Part shown: positions 33,828-41,889 of the stretch, one piece after another | Layout: the number at the start of each line of letters is the position of its first letter | How positions within the stretch are numbered: position 1 is the first letter of the stretch | Assembly: GCF_029626145.1 (NCBI RefSeq) | Contig: NZ_JARUBJ010000002.1 | Span: 4,065,501-4,129,500, forward strand | Source of the DNA: Micromonospora sp. WMMD961 | Lineage (GTDB): Bacteria > Actinomycetota > Actinomycetes > Mycobacteriales > Micromonosporaceae | Reading direction: 5' to 3' | Length of the DNA: 64,000 nt | The notes under the pieces: generated by a model | Databases searched by the model: none | Seen by the model: only the letters and a program-made list of their open reading frames with translations | What the model was told of the DNA's origin: nothing | Made by a program: the position numbers and the translations under genes

Positions 33828-33856
33828 TTGACGCGATCACATCGATCGTGATTACT
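33828..33856 (+). promoter_or_regulatory. candidate promoter of the catabolic operon
   Basis: TTGACG (33828-33833) is followed by 17 nt and TGATTA (33851-33856), a moderate match to sigma-70-type elements. A palindrome lies at the expected start of transcription, about 40 nt before the first ATG at 33897. Confidence 0.5.
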
Positions 33857-33861
33857 TCACT

Positions 33862-33877
33862 GCAAACCTTTGCAGGA
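33862..33877. promoter_or_regulatory. LacI-type operator of the catabolic operon
   Basis: CTGCAAACCTTTGCAG has perfect 7-bp arms around CC and shares the GCAAAC half-site with the palindrome at 33711-33722. It sits just downstream of the proposed -10 element, a repression position. Confidence 0.65.
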
Positions 33878-33896
33878 CCACCGGAGAGGCGACCGC

Positions 33897-35225
33897 ATGT
33901 CACCGAGAGCCGACGGCCGGGTCCGGTACGCCGTCGTGGGCACCGGCGCGCGAGCGGAGATGTTCGTCCGCGCCCTGGTGCTCGACCACGCCGACACCGC
34001 CGAGCTGGTCGCCTTCGCCGACGTCAACCAGGCCCGGATGGACGCGCACAACCGCTGGTTGGCCGAGCTGGGTCACCGTCCGGTGCCCACGTACCCGGCC
34101 GGTGACTTCACCGCCATGCTGGACTCCGAACGCGTCGACGTCGCCCTGGTCACCAGCGTCGACGTCACCCACGACGAGTACGTGGTGGCCGCGTTGCGCG
34201 CGGGCCGGCAGGTCGTCACCGAGAAGCCGATGACAGTGGACGTGCCGCGCTGCCGGCGCATCCTGGACACGGTGACCGAGACCGGTGGTCGGGTGACCGT
34301 CGCGTTCAACTACCGCTACAACCCGCTGCACGAACAGGTCCGCCGGCTGCTGGCCGAGGGCGCGGTCGGCGAAATCGGTTCGGTGCACTTCGAGTGGCTG
34401 CTCGACGTGCGTCACGGCGCCGACTACTTCCGCCGCTGGCACCGCGACAAGGCCACCTCCGGCGGGCTGATGGTGCACAAGGCCAGCCACCACTTCGACC
34501 TGGTCAACTGGTGGCTGGCCGCCACTCCCGTCGAGGTGTACGCCGCCGGACGGCTCTTCTTCTACGGCGCGGACGGCCGCCGGCACGGCTACGCCCGCGA
34601 CTACGACCGGGCGTACGGCTCCCCCGCCGCCGCCGACGACCCGTTCGCGCTGCGACTCGACGCGCACCCCCGGCTGCGCGAGTTGTACCTCGACGCCGAG
34701 GCCGAGGACGGCTACCAACGCGACCGCAACGTCTTCGCTGCCGGGGTCACCATCGAGGACGACATGGCAGTGCTCGCCCGCTACTCCACCGGCGCCACGA
34801 TGACCTACCACCTCACCGCGTACGCCCCCTGGGAGGGTTACCGGGTGATGGTCAACGGCAGTCGGGGCCGGCTCGAACTGGAGGTCACCGAGAGCGACTT
34901 CGTCGACCGGGGCACCGCCGGCGCGGTCAAGGGTGCCGCCCTGCACGGCACCGAAGCCCCGGCCGAGGGTGGTGGTGCGACCCTCACCCTGCGCCCGTTC
35001 TGGCAACCGCCCCGGCAGATCCCCGTCGAGGGTCGCAGCCGACACGGCCACGGCGGCGCGGACGCCCGGATGACCGGAGTGCTCTTCGGTGGTCGACCCG
35101 ACCCCCTCGACCGCGCCGCGACCGCCGACGACGGCGCCTTGGCCCTGCTCACCGGCCTCGCGGCCAACCGGTCCTTCGAGACCGGCCGACCGGTCCGGGT
35201 CGCCGACCTGCTCAACCCCCGCTGA
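33897..35225 (+). CDS. Gfo/Idh/MocA family oxidoreductase
   Basis: 442 residues. The Rossmann motif RYAVVGTGARAEMF lies at about residues 9-22, and VVTEKPMTVDVPR holds the family EKP motif. The catalytic region GGLMVHKASHHFDLVNWWL contains the Lys/His pair expected of sugar dehydrogenases. The ATG at 33897 follows GGAGAGGCGACC. It probably oxidises or reduces a sugar or sugar acid with NAD(P). It is the first gene of the plus-strand catabolic operon. The substrate is inferred only from the neighbouring uronate genes. Confidence 0.9.
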   Translation: MSPRADGRVRYAVVGTGARAEMFVRALVLDHADTAELVAFADVNQARMDAHNRWLAELGHRPVPTYPAGDFTAMLDSERVDVALVTSVDVTHDEYVVAALRAGRQVVTEKPMTVDVPRCRRILDTVTETGGRVTVAFNYRYNPLHEQVRRLLAEGAVGEIGSVHFEWLLDVRHGADYFRRWHRDKATSGGLMVHKASHHFDLVNWWLAATPVEVYAAGRLFFYGADGRRHGYARDYDRAYGSPAAADDPFALRLDAHPRLRELYLDAEAEDGYQRDRNVFAAGVTIEDDMAVLARYSTGATMTYHLTAYAPWEGYRVMVNGSRGRLELEVTESDFVDRGTAGAVKGAALHGTEAPAEGGGATLTLRPFWQPPRQIPVEGRSRHGHGGADARMTGVLFGGRPDPLDRAATADDGALALLTGLAANRSFETGRPVRVADLLNPR

Positions 35226-35249
35226 CCAGGAGACGAGGAGCCCATCCCC

Positions 35250-36686
35250 GTGCCGACGTTCGACCACACCGACCTGCTCCTGCCGCCCGAACCGGGCCAG
35301 CGCGCGCTGGCCCGGGAGCTGTACGCCCTCGCGGCGGAGCAACCCATCATCTCGCCGCACGGGCACGTAGACCCGGCGCTGCTGGCCGAGGACCGGCCCT
35401 TCGGAGACCCGGCACAGCTGCTCGTCGTGCCCGACCACTACCTGACCCGGATGCTGCTCAGTCAGGGCGTACCCCCGGCGGACCTCGGTGTGCCCACCCG
35501 CGACGGCAGCCCGGTGGAGACCGACGGGCGGGTGATCTGGCGCCGCTTCGCCGCGCACTGGCACCTGTTCCGGGGCACCCCGTCGCGGCTCTGGCTGGAG
35601 CAGACCTTCCGCACCGTGTTCGGTGTGCACACCCCGCTCAACCCGGCCACCGCCGACACCGTCTACGACGAGATCGCGGCCCGGCTCGCCGAGCCGGACT
35701 TCCGGCCCCGGGCGCTGTTCGAGCGGTTCGGCATCGAGGTCCTCGCGACCACCGAGTCGCCGCTGGACGACCTCGGCCAGCACGCCAAGCTCGCCGCCGA
35801 CGGCTGGGGCGGGCCGGGCGGCCGGGTGGTCACCACCTTCCGTCCGGACGACGTGGTGGACATGGAGTTCGAGGGCTGGTCGACCAACGTGGACCGGCTC
35901 GGCGAGCGGGCCGGCGAGGACACCGGCACGTACGCCGGTTACCTGGCCGCGCTGCGGGCCCGGCGCGCCGCGTTCATCGCCGCCGGCGCGACGTCCTCCG
36001 ACCACGGACACCCCACCGCACGCACCCTGGACCTGACAGCGGAAGAGGCCGAGCGACTGTACGACCGGGGCCGACGCGGCCAGGCCGACGCCGCCGACGC
36101 GGAGGCCTTCCGCGCGCACATGCTCGTGGAGTTCGCCCGGATGTCACTCGACGACGGCCTGGTCATGCAGCTGCATCCCGGCGCGGTACGCAACCACAAC
36201 CGCTGGCTGCACGCCCGGCACGGCCGCGACGTCGGCGGCGACGTTCCGCAGGCCACCGAGTACGTGCACGCGCTGGCCCCACTGCTGGGGCGCTACGGCA
36301 ACGACCCCCGGTTGAAGGTCGTGCTCTACACCCTCGACGAGGACACCTTCACCCGCGAGCTGGCGCCCCTGGCGGGCGGGTACGCCGCGCTGCTGCTCGG
36401 CGCGCCCTGGTGGTTCCTGGACTCCCCGGAGGTGCTGCGCCGGTTCCGGGAGACGGTCACGGAGAGCGCCGGCTTCTACAACACCGCCGGGTTCGTCGAC
36501 GACACCCGGGCGTTCTGCTCCATCCCGGTACGCCACGACGTGGCCCGCCGGGTCGACGCCGGCTTCCTGGCCCGGCTGGTCGCCGAGCACCGGCTGCCGA
36601 TGGACGAAGCGGCCGAGACCATCGTCGACCTGGCGTACCGGCTGCCCAAGAGGGTCTTCAACTTCAAGGGAGTCGCTGACCAGTGA
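35250..36686 (+). CDS. uxaC: glucuronate isomerase
   Basis: 478 residues from GTG 35250. UxaC interconverts D-glucuronate and D-fructuronate (or galacturonate and tagaturonate). Recognisable features are the metal-binding HGHVDP at residues 37-42, DYYLTR-like DHYLTRMLLSQGV, ALFERFGIEVLATTESPLDD, and GLVMQLHPGAVRNHN with its conserved His. The C-terminal ending LAYRLPKRVFNF is normal. Amidohydrolase-superfamily cytoplasmic enzyme. It sits 24 nt after the first oxidoreductase and overlaps the next start by 4 nt (GTGA). Confidence 0.93.
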   Translation: MPTFDHTDLLLPPEPGQRALARELYALAAEQPIISPHGHVDPALLAEDRPFGDPAQLLVVPDHYLTRMLLSQGVPPADLGVPTRDGSPVETDGRVIWRRFAAHWHLFRGTPSRLWLEQTFRTVFGVHTPLNPATADTVYDEIAARLAEPDFRPRALFERFGIEVLATTESPLDDLGQHAKLAADGWGGPGGRVVTTFRPDDVVDMEFEGWSTNVDRLGERAGEDTGTYAGYLAALRARRAAFIAAGATSSDHGHPTARTLDLTAEEAERLYDRGRRGQADAADAEAFRAHMLVEFARMSLDDGLVMQLHPGAVRNHNRWLHARHGRDVGGDVPQATEYVHALAPLLGRYGNDPRLKVVLYTLDEDTFTRELAPLAGGYAALLLGAPWWFLDSPEVLRRFRETVTESAGFYNTAGFVDDTRAFCSIPVRHDVARRVDAGFLARLVAEHRLPMDEAAETIVDLAYRLPKRVFNFKGVADQ

Positions 36687-37987
36687 CCACCACCATCACC
36701 TCCGTCGAGGTACACGACGTGCGGTTTCCGACCGCCGCGCGGGGCGACGGCTCCGACGCCATCAACCGGGGCGACTACTCGGCGACGTACGTGGAGTTGG
36801 GCACCGACGTCGGTGCGACCGGCGCGGGGTTCACCTTCACCAACGGCCGGGGCAACGAGATCACCTGCGCGGCGGTGCACGCGCTGGCCCACCACGTACG
36901 GGGACGCACGGTCGAGGAGATCGCGGCCGAGCCGGTGAGGTTCTGGCGCTCGCTCAGCGCCGACGTGCAGCTGCGCTGGCTGGGCCCGGAGAAGGGCGTC
37001 ATCCACATGGCGACCGGCGCCCTGGTCAACGCGGTCTGGGACCTGCGGGCCCAACTGGCCGGCAAGCCGATGTGGCGGTTCCTCGCCGAACTTCCCACCG
37101 ACGAGCTCGTCGCCAGCGTCGACTTCCGGCACATCAGCGACGCGCTCACCCCGGACGACGCGGCGGCGATCCTCGACAAGGGACGCGACGGCCTGGCCGA
37201 CCGGTTGGCGACGCTCGAACGGGATGGCTTCCCGTCGTACACCACCTCGGTCGGCTGGCTCGGCTACCCGGACGACAAGGTGCGGGCGCTGACCCGGCAG
37301 GCGTACGACCAGGGGTGGCGGGCGATGAAGATGAAGGTCGGCGGCCCGCTCGCCGACGATCTACGGCGGGCCCGGATCATCCGGTCCGAGATCGGCCCGG
37401 ACGCGCTGCTGATGATGGACGCCAACCAGGTCTGGGACGTCGACGAGGCGATCACCGCGATGACAGCCCTCGCGGAGGTGGACCCGTACTGGATCGAGGA
37501 GCCGACGCACGCCGACGACATCCTCGGTCACGCCCGGATCGCCCGCGCGGTGACCGAGCTGACCGGCGGCCGATGCCGGGTCGCCACCGGCGAGGTGGCC
37601 GCCAACCGGGTGATCTTCAAGCAGTTGTTGCAGGCCGAGGCGATCGGCGTGATGCAGGTCGACGCCTGCCGGGTCGGTGGCGTCAACGAGGTGCTGGCCG
37701 AGCTGCTGCTGGCCGCGAAGTTCGCGGTGCCGGTCTGCCCGCACGCCGGCGGGGTCGGCCTCTGCGAGTACGTCCAACACCTGGCGATCTTCGACTACCT
37801 GCGGGTCGGCACCGGCCTCGACGGGCGGATGATCGAGTACGTCGACCACCTGCACGAGCACTTCGTGGACCCGGTGCGGACCCGCGGTGGCCGCTACCTG
37901 CTGCCCGAGCGGCCCGGTTACAGCGCCACCATGAAACCGGCGTCGATCGTCGAGTTCCGCTTCCCGGACGGTCCGGCGTGGCGGTGA
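36683..37987 (+). CDS. L-fuconate dehydratase-type enolase superfamily enzyme
   Basis: 434 residues from GTG 36683. Its pattern is that of the fuconate dehydratase subgroup: KxK at K216/K218 (KMKVGG), metal ligands in MMDANQVWD and WIEEPTHADDILGH, ATGEVAANRVIFKQLLQA, and the general-acid His in VCPHAGGVGLCEYVQHL. Known members dehydrate L-fuconate to 2-keto-3-deoxy-L-fuconate. Here the gene sits where a mannonate dehydratase (UxuA) would be expected, so it may act on a uronate-derived acid instead. The 3' end overlaps the next gene by 4 nt. Confidence 0.88.
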   Translation: MTTTITSVEVHDVRFPTAARGDGSDAINRGDYSATYVELGTDVGATGAGFTFTNGRGNEITCAAVHALAHHVRGRTVEEIAAEPVRFWRSLSADVQLRWLGPEKGVIHMATGALVNAVWDLRAQLAGKPMWRFLAELPTDELVASVDFRHISDALTPDDAAAILDKGRDGLADRLATLERDGFPSYTTSVGWLGYPDDKVRALTRQAYDQGWRAMKMKVGGPLADDLRRARIIRSEIGPDALLMMDANQVWDVDEAITAMTALAEVDPYWIEEPTHADDILGHARIARAVTELTGGRCRVATGEVAANRVIFKQLLQAEAIGVMQVDACRVGGVNEVLAELLLAAKFAVPVCPHAGGVGLCEYVQHLAIFDYLRVGTGLDGRMIEYVDHLHEHFVDPVRTRGGRYLLPERPGYSATMKPASIVEFRFPDGPAWR

Positions 37988-39471
37988 CCGTTGGCGCGTC
38001 CCGGCTCGGCCTGGGCAGGTTGCGCCACCTCCCCGTCGAGGCCCGTCCCCTGATCCGACCGGGGACGGTGCCGACCGGCGTCGTACACCTGGGGTTGGGC
38101 GCGTTCCACCGGGCCCACCAGGCGGTCTTCACCGAGGCGGCGGTCGGCGCGGCCGGCGGCGACTGGGGCATCGTGGCCGTCGCGCCGCGCAGCACCGCCG
38201 TGGTCGAAGCGCTCGCCGCCCAGGACAACCTGTTCACCGTCAGCGCCCTCTCCGCCGCCGGCAGCGCCACCCGGGTCGTGGGCGCGCTGAGCGGCGTACG
38301 GCATGCGGCCAGCGACCCGGACGCCGTGGTGGCGCTGCTCGCCGACCCGGCGGTGCGCGTGGTGACCCTGACCGTCACCGAGAAGGCGTACCAACTCGAC
38401 CCGGTGACCGGCCACCTGTCCCCGGATCCGGCGCTCGCCGCGGACCTGGCCGGCGGCCGTCCGCCGAGCACGGTGCCGGGGCTGCTGCTGCGCGGGCTGG
38501 CCGCCCGGGCCGCCGCGGACGCCGGGCCGGTGGCCCTGGTCAGCTGCGACAACCTCCCGGCCAACGGCCGTCGGCTGCGGGGCATGCTCGACCAGACGGT
38601 CGGTCGTGCCGCCCGGGTGCCCGCCGGGCTGGTCGACTGGGTGGCCGCCAACGTCTCCTGCCCGGGCACCATGGTGGACCGGATCGTCCCGGCCAGCACC
38701 CCGGAGACGATCGAGGCGGTACGCCAGGCGCTCGGCGTCACCGACCTGGCGGCGGTCGCCGCCGAACCGTACGCGCAGTGGGTGATCGAGGACGACTTCC
38801 CCGGCGGCCGGCCGGGCTGGGAGCACGCCGGGGCGGTGCTCACCGACGACGCCGGCCCGTGGGAGCGGTTGAAGCTGCGCGCGCTCAACGGCGTCCACTC
38901 GGCGACGGCGTACCTGGGCGCGCTGGCCGGTCGGGAGACCGTCGCCGAGGCGCTGGAGATCCCGCACCTGGCCGACGTGCTGCGCCGACTGATCGCCGAG
39001 GACGTCGCGGCGAGCTTCACCCCACCGGACGGGGTCCGGGTGGTCGACTACGGCGAGGAGGTCCTCGCCCGGTTCGGTAACCCGGCGATCCGCCACCGCA
39101 CCCTCCAGGTGGCGATGGACGGCTCGCAGAAGCTGCCGCAGCGCGTCCTGCACACCATCGCCGACCTGCGTGCGGCCGGCCGGTCCGCGCGCTGGGGCGC
39201 GCTGGTGGTGGCGTCCTGGTTGCGCTTCGCGCTGGGGTACGCCGACGACGGTCAGCCGTTGCCGTTCCAGGACCCCCTCGCCGGACCGATCCGCGCGGCG
39301 CTGGACGCCGGCCGGCAGAGCCCGGCGGGCGCGGTGGACGCGCTCTTCGCGCTGCGCGAGGTCATCCCGGTGGAGGTCGCCGAGGACGACGAGGTCCGCG
39401 CCGACGTGGTCGCCTGGTTGACGGCGCTGGAACGACACGGCGTCGAGGCCACCCTGGCCGGTGCCCGATGA
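37984..39471 (+). CDS. mannitol dehydrogenase family protein, likely fructuronate reductase
   Basis: About 495 residues from GTG 37984 (GTG 37978 is also in frame). The NAD-binding opening GVVHLGLGAFHRAHQAVF and the long-chain dehydrogenase residues in LVSCDNLPANGRRLRGMLDQ are intact, as are VSCPGTMVDRIVP and LKLRALNGVHSATAYLG (catalytic Lys/Asn/His region). Members include fructuronate reductase (UxuB) and mannitol 2-dehydrogenase. The coupled uxaC supports the former: D-fructuronate to D-mannonate. Its stop lies inside the 26-bp direct repeat that follows. Confidence 0.88.
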   Translation: MTVGASRLGLGRLRHLPVEARPLIRPGTVPTGVVHLGLGAFHRAHQAVFTEAAVGAAGGDWGIVAVAPRSTAVVEALAAQDNLFTVSALSAAGSATRVVGALSGVRHAASDPDAVVALLADPAVRVVTLTVTEKAYQLDPVTGHLSPDPALAADLAGGRPPSTVPGLLLRGLAARAAADAGPVALVSCDNLPANGRRLRGMLDQTVGRAARVPAGLVDWVAANVSCPGTMVDRIVPASTPETIEAVRQALGVTDLAAVAAEPYAQWVIEDDFPGGRPGWEHAGAVLTDDAGPWERLKLRALNGVHSATAYLGALAGRETVAEALEIPHLADVLRRLIAEDVAASFTPPDGVRVVDYGEEVLARFGNPAIRHRTLQVAMDGSQKLPQRVLHTIADLRAAGRSARWGALVVASWLRFALGYADDGQPLPFQDPLAGPIRAALDAGRQSPAGAVDALFALREVIPVEVAEDDEVRADVVAWLTALERHGVEATLAGAR

Positions 39472-39504
39472 ACGGGCGCACCCTGGCCGGTGCCCGATGA
39501 ACGG
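39450..39504. repeat. 26-bp direct repeat spanning a stop codon
   Basis: CACCCTGGCCGGTGCCCGATGAACGG occurs at 39450-39475 and again at 39479-39504. The first copy contains the last codons and TGA stop of the dehydrogenase; the second supplies the upstream region and possible start (GTG 39490) of the next gene. A short tandem duplication created this junction. Confidence 0.9.
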
Positions 39505-40704
39505 TCCCACGCCGGCCGGTGGGTGGTGAGCGGGACGACGGCCCCGCCCCGGGTGGCGGTGATCGGGGCGAACGGGCATGGCCGGTGGCATCGGCGGGTG
39601 CTCGCGCCGCTGCACGCCGACGGCCGGCTGCGGCTGGTCGCACTGGTCGACGTCCGGCCGGTGCAGGACGATCCGGCGGCACCGGTGCCTCCTGGCGTCC
39701 AGGTGTTCACCGACCACCGGGCGATGCTCGCCGCCACCCGGCCGGACGTGGTGGTGATCTGCACACCGCCGCACACCCACCTGGCGATCGCCCGCGACGC
39801 GCTGGCCACCGGCGCGGACCTGCTGTTGGAGAAGCCGCCGGTGCTGTCGCTGGCCGAGCACGAGGAGCTGACCTGGGCCCTCGCCGCCGCCGGACGGGTC
39901 GCCCAGGTCGGCTTCCAGGCGCTCGGTTCGGCGGCCCTCACCGCGCTGACCGACGCGCTGGCCGCGGGCCGGCTGGGCACCGTCACCGGCATCTCGACAG
40001 TGGCCGCGTGGCAACGGCCGGACGCCTACTACGCCCGCTCCCCCTGGGCCGGTCGTCGGAGCCTGGACGGCCGACCGGTGCTGGACGGCGCGCTGGCCAA
40101 CCCGCTCGCGCACGCGGTGATGCAGTGCCTGGCCGTCGCCGAGGCGCTCGGCGGGGCGACACCCTGGCCGGTGGCGATCGAGGTGGAGCGCTACCGGGTC
40201 CGCCCGATCGAGGTCGAGGACACCGCGGTGCTGCGGGTCCTGTTCCGCGCCGGCCCGCCGATGCTGGCGGCGGTGTCGCTGGCCGCCGAGGAGTTCGTGG
40301 CCGGCGAGGTGGTGGTGACCGGCACGGCCGGTCAGGCGGTGCTGGAATACCCGACGGACCGGTTGCGGCTGCCCGGGGACGTGGTGACCCGCCGGGTGCC
40401 GGGACGGTCGGGACTGCTGGAGAACCTGCTCGCGCACCGGGCCGACCCGGCCGGCGTGCCGTTGATCGCGCCGCTGTCCCGTACCGCGCCGTTCACCGCG
40501 CTGCTGGACGCGTTGCGGGCCGCCCCCGAGCCCCGGCTGCTCGACGGTGACCTGGTGACCACCGTCGGCGAGGGCGGGGAACGGGTACGTCACCTACGTG
40601 GCGTGGTCGACGTGCTGCGTCGGGCGGCCGAGCGGGGGGCCCTCCCGAGCGAGCTGGCGGTGCCGTGGGCGGTCGCCGCGTACCGCGCCGAGGTGACGGG
40701 ATAG
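39490..40704 (+). CDS. Gfo/Idh/MocA family oxidoreductase (second)
   Basis: Up to 404 residues. The start is uncertain: GTG 39490 lies in the duplicated 26 bp, and GTG 39523 or 39526 is closer to the Rossmann motif (PPRVAVIGANGHGRWH). The EKP motif is LLLEKPPVLSLAEH. The equivalent of the catalytic Lys/His pair is less obvious than in the first copy (VLDGALANPLAHAVMQCLAV retains a His). Last gene of the catabolic operon. Its substrate is unknown. Confidence 0.86.
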   Translation: MPDERSHAGRWVVSGTTAPPRVAVIGANGHGRWHRRVLAPLHADGRLRLVALVDVRPVQDDPAAPVPPGVQVFTDHRAMLAATRPDVVVICTPPHTHLAIARDALATGADLLLEKPPVLSLAEHEELTWALAAAGRVAQVGFQALGSAALTALTDALAAGRLGTVTGISTVAAWQRPDAYYARSPWAGRRSLDGRPVLDGALANPLAHAVMQCLAVAEALGGATPWPVAIEVERYRVRPIEVEDTAVLRVLFRAGPPMLAAVSLAAEEFVAGEVVVTGTAGQAVLEYPTDRLRLPGDVVTRRVPGRSGLLENLLAHRADPAGVPLIAPLSRTAPFTALLDALRAAPEPRLLDGDLVTTVGEGGERVRHLRGVVDVLRRAAERGALPSELAVPWAVAAYRAEVTG

Positions 40705-40774
40705 TCGGACGACCCACCGCCGACTCACCGTCGGGTCGGCGACGTAGGGGCCCATCGATGTGGTGAAGATCGGC

Positions 40775-40780
40775 TATAAG
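40775..40780 (+). promoter_or_regulatory. -10 element suggesting a leaderless transcript
   Basis: TATAAG at 40775-40780 ends only 6 nt before the ATG at 40787, and no Shine-Dalgarno sequence precedes that ATG. This spacing is what is seen for leaderless mRNAs, which are common in actinobacteria. Confidence 0.45.
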
Positions 40781-40786
40781 TGACGC

Positions 40787-41512
40787 ATGGACTTCCCGCC
40801 GCACCTGGGCAGCATGCCGATGCACGCGATCACCGAGATCCACGGCGAACCGGGCCTGCTGGAGCGTTTCCGGTTGGAGGTCCAGCAGTTCGACGACGCC
40901 GCCCGGGCGCGGCTGACCGCCGCGCTCGATCTCGCCGCCGCCCTGCACCGCGACGACCGACGCGTCCGTGAGCCGTACCTGAACCACCTGTTGCGGGTGG
41001 CGATCCGGTTGATGCACCACTACCAGGTGCGGGACGTGGACGTGATCGTCGCCGGTCTGCTGCACGACGCGGTCGAGGACCACCCGGTGGAACTGGCCGA
41101 GGGTGACGCGGGGGCCGACCCGACCGGGGCCGCGTTGAGCGCGCTCGCCGCGCGGTTCGGACCGCGGGTGGCCACCCTGGTCGCGGCGGTCACCAATCCG
41201 GTGTACGACCCCGAGCGGGACCGCAACACGCAGTACCGGGAACACCTGGCGGTCAGCCTGGACCGGGAGCCCTGGGCTCGGGTGATCAAGGTGTCGGACT
41301 TCACCGACAACGGGGTGGGCGTGATCCACACGGTCGGGCCGAAGGTGATCTCGTCGGCCCGGAAGTACCGGCCGCTGGTGCCGCTCTTCCGGGATCTGAT
41401 CGGCCGGCCGGACACCCCGCTGTCACCGGCGGTGAAGCGGCACATCTTCGGCCAGCTCGACCTCGCCGAGGAGCGTTTCAGCGCCATCCTGGACCAGCCC
41501 GCCCGCAACTGA
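40787..41512 (+). CDS. HD-domain protein, (p)ppGpp hydrolase-like
   Basis: 241 residues. The fold matches the HD domain of RelA/SpoT-type hydrolases: H67 in YLNHLLRVA, H93-D94 in LLHDAVEDHP (the HDxVED motif), and an Asp-containing later motif RVIKVSDFTDNGVGV where SpoT has KLADRLHN. Small stand-alone members hydrolyse (p)ppGpp or related nucleotides in the cytoplasm. No synthetase or ACT domain is present. It is convergent with the SARP gene and separated from the sugar operon by about 80 nt. Confidence 0.82.
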   Translation: MDFPPHLGSMPMHAITEIHGEPGLLERFRLEVQQFDDAARARLTAALDLAAALHRDDRRVREPYLNHLLRVAIRLMHHYQVRDVDVIVAGLLHDAVEDHPVELAEGDAGADPTGAALSALAARFGPRVATLVAAVTNPVYDPERDRNTQYREHLAVSLDREPWARVIKVSDFTDNGVGVIHTVGPKVISSARKYRPLVPLFRDLIGRPDTPLSPAVKRHIFGQLDLAEERFSAILDQPARN

Positions 41513-41653
41513 CGGTCACCACGCCCAGCGACCCGGCGCCACGACGAGTCCTCGCCCTCCGACCACGTCGACCCGCGCCGAAACCCGGCTCGACCAGGGC
41601 GCAAGCGCGGAGTTCAGCACACCACCCACCCCACCCCCACCTGCGACCTCCGG

Positions 41654-41728
41654 GTCCTTTGCTCTGCACCCACGGACGCACCAACCACGGAGCGTTACCG
41701 TCGCCTCGGTGGGTGCAAAGCAAAGGAC
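41654..41728. terminator. long inverted repeat between convergent genes
   Basis: GTCCTTTGCTCTGCACCCA (41654-41672) and TGGGTGCAAAGCAAAGGAC (41710-41728) pair at 18 of 19 positions around a 37-nt loop. It lies in the 377-nt gap between the HD and SARP genes, which converge, so it may end transcription from both sides. It could equally be a REP/MITE-like dispersed repeat. Nothing else recognisable is seen in 41513-41889. Confidence 0.55.
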
Positions 41729-41889
41729 GCAGGGTGGTGTCCGGTGGGTGGTGATGACTGGCCGTCACGGGCGGGCAGATGGGTGGGCAACCGGGCCGTC
41801 CAGTTGCCGGGCTACCGGGGCGGCCGCGCCGCCGGGATGGCGCCGCGCCGCCGGGGCGGCCGGGCCGTCGGTAGAGCCGTCCCGGCCGG

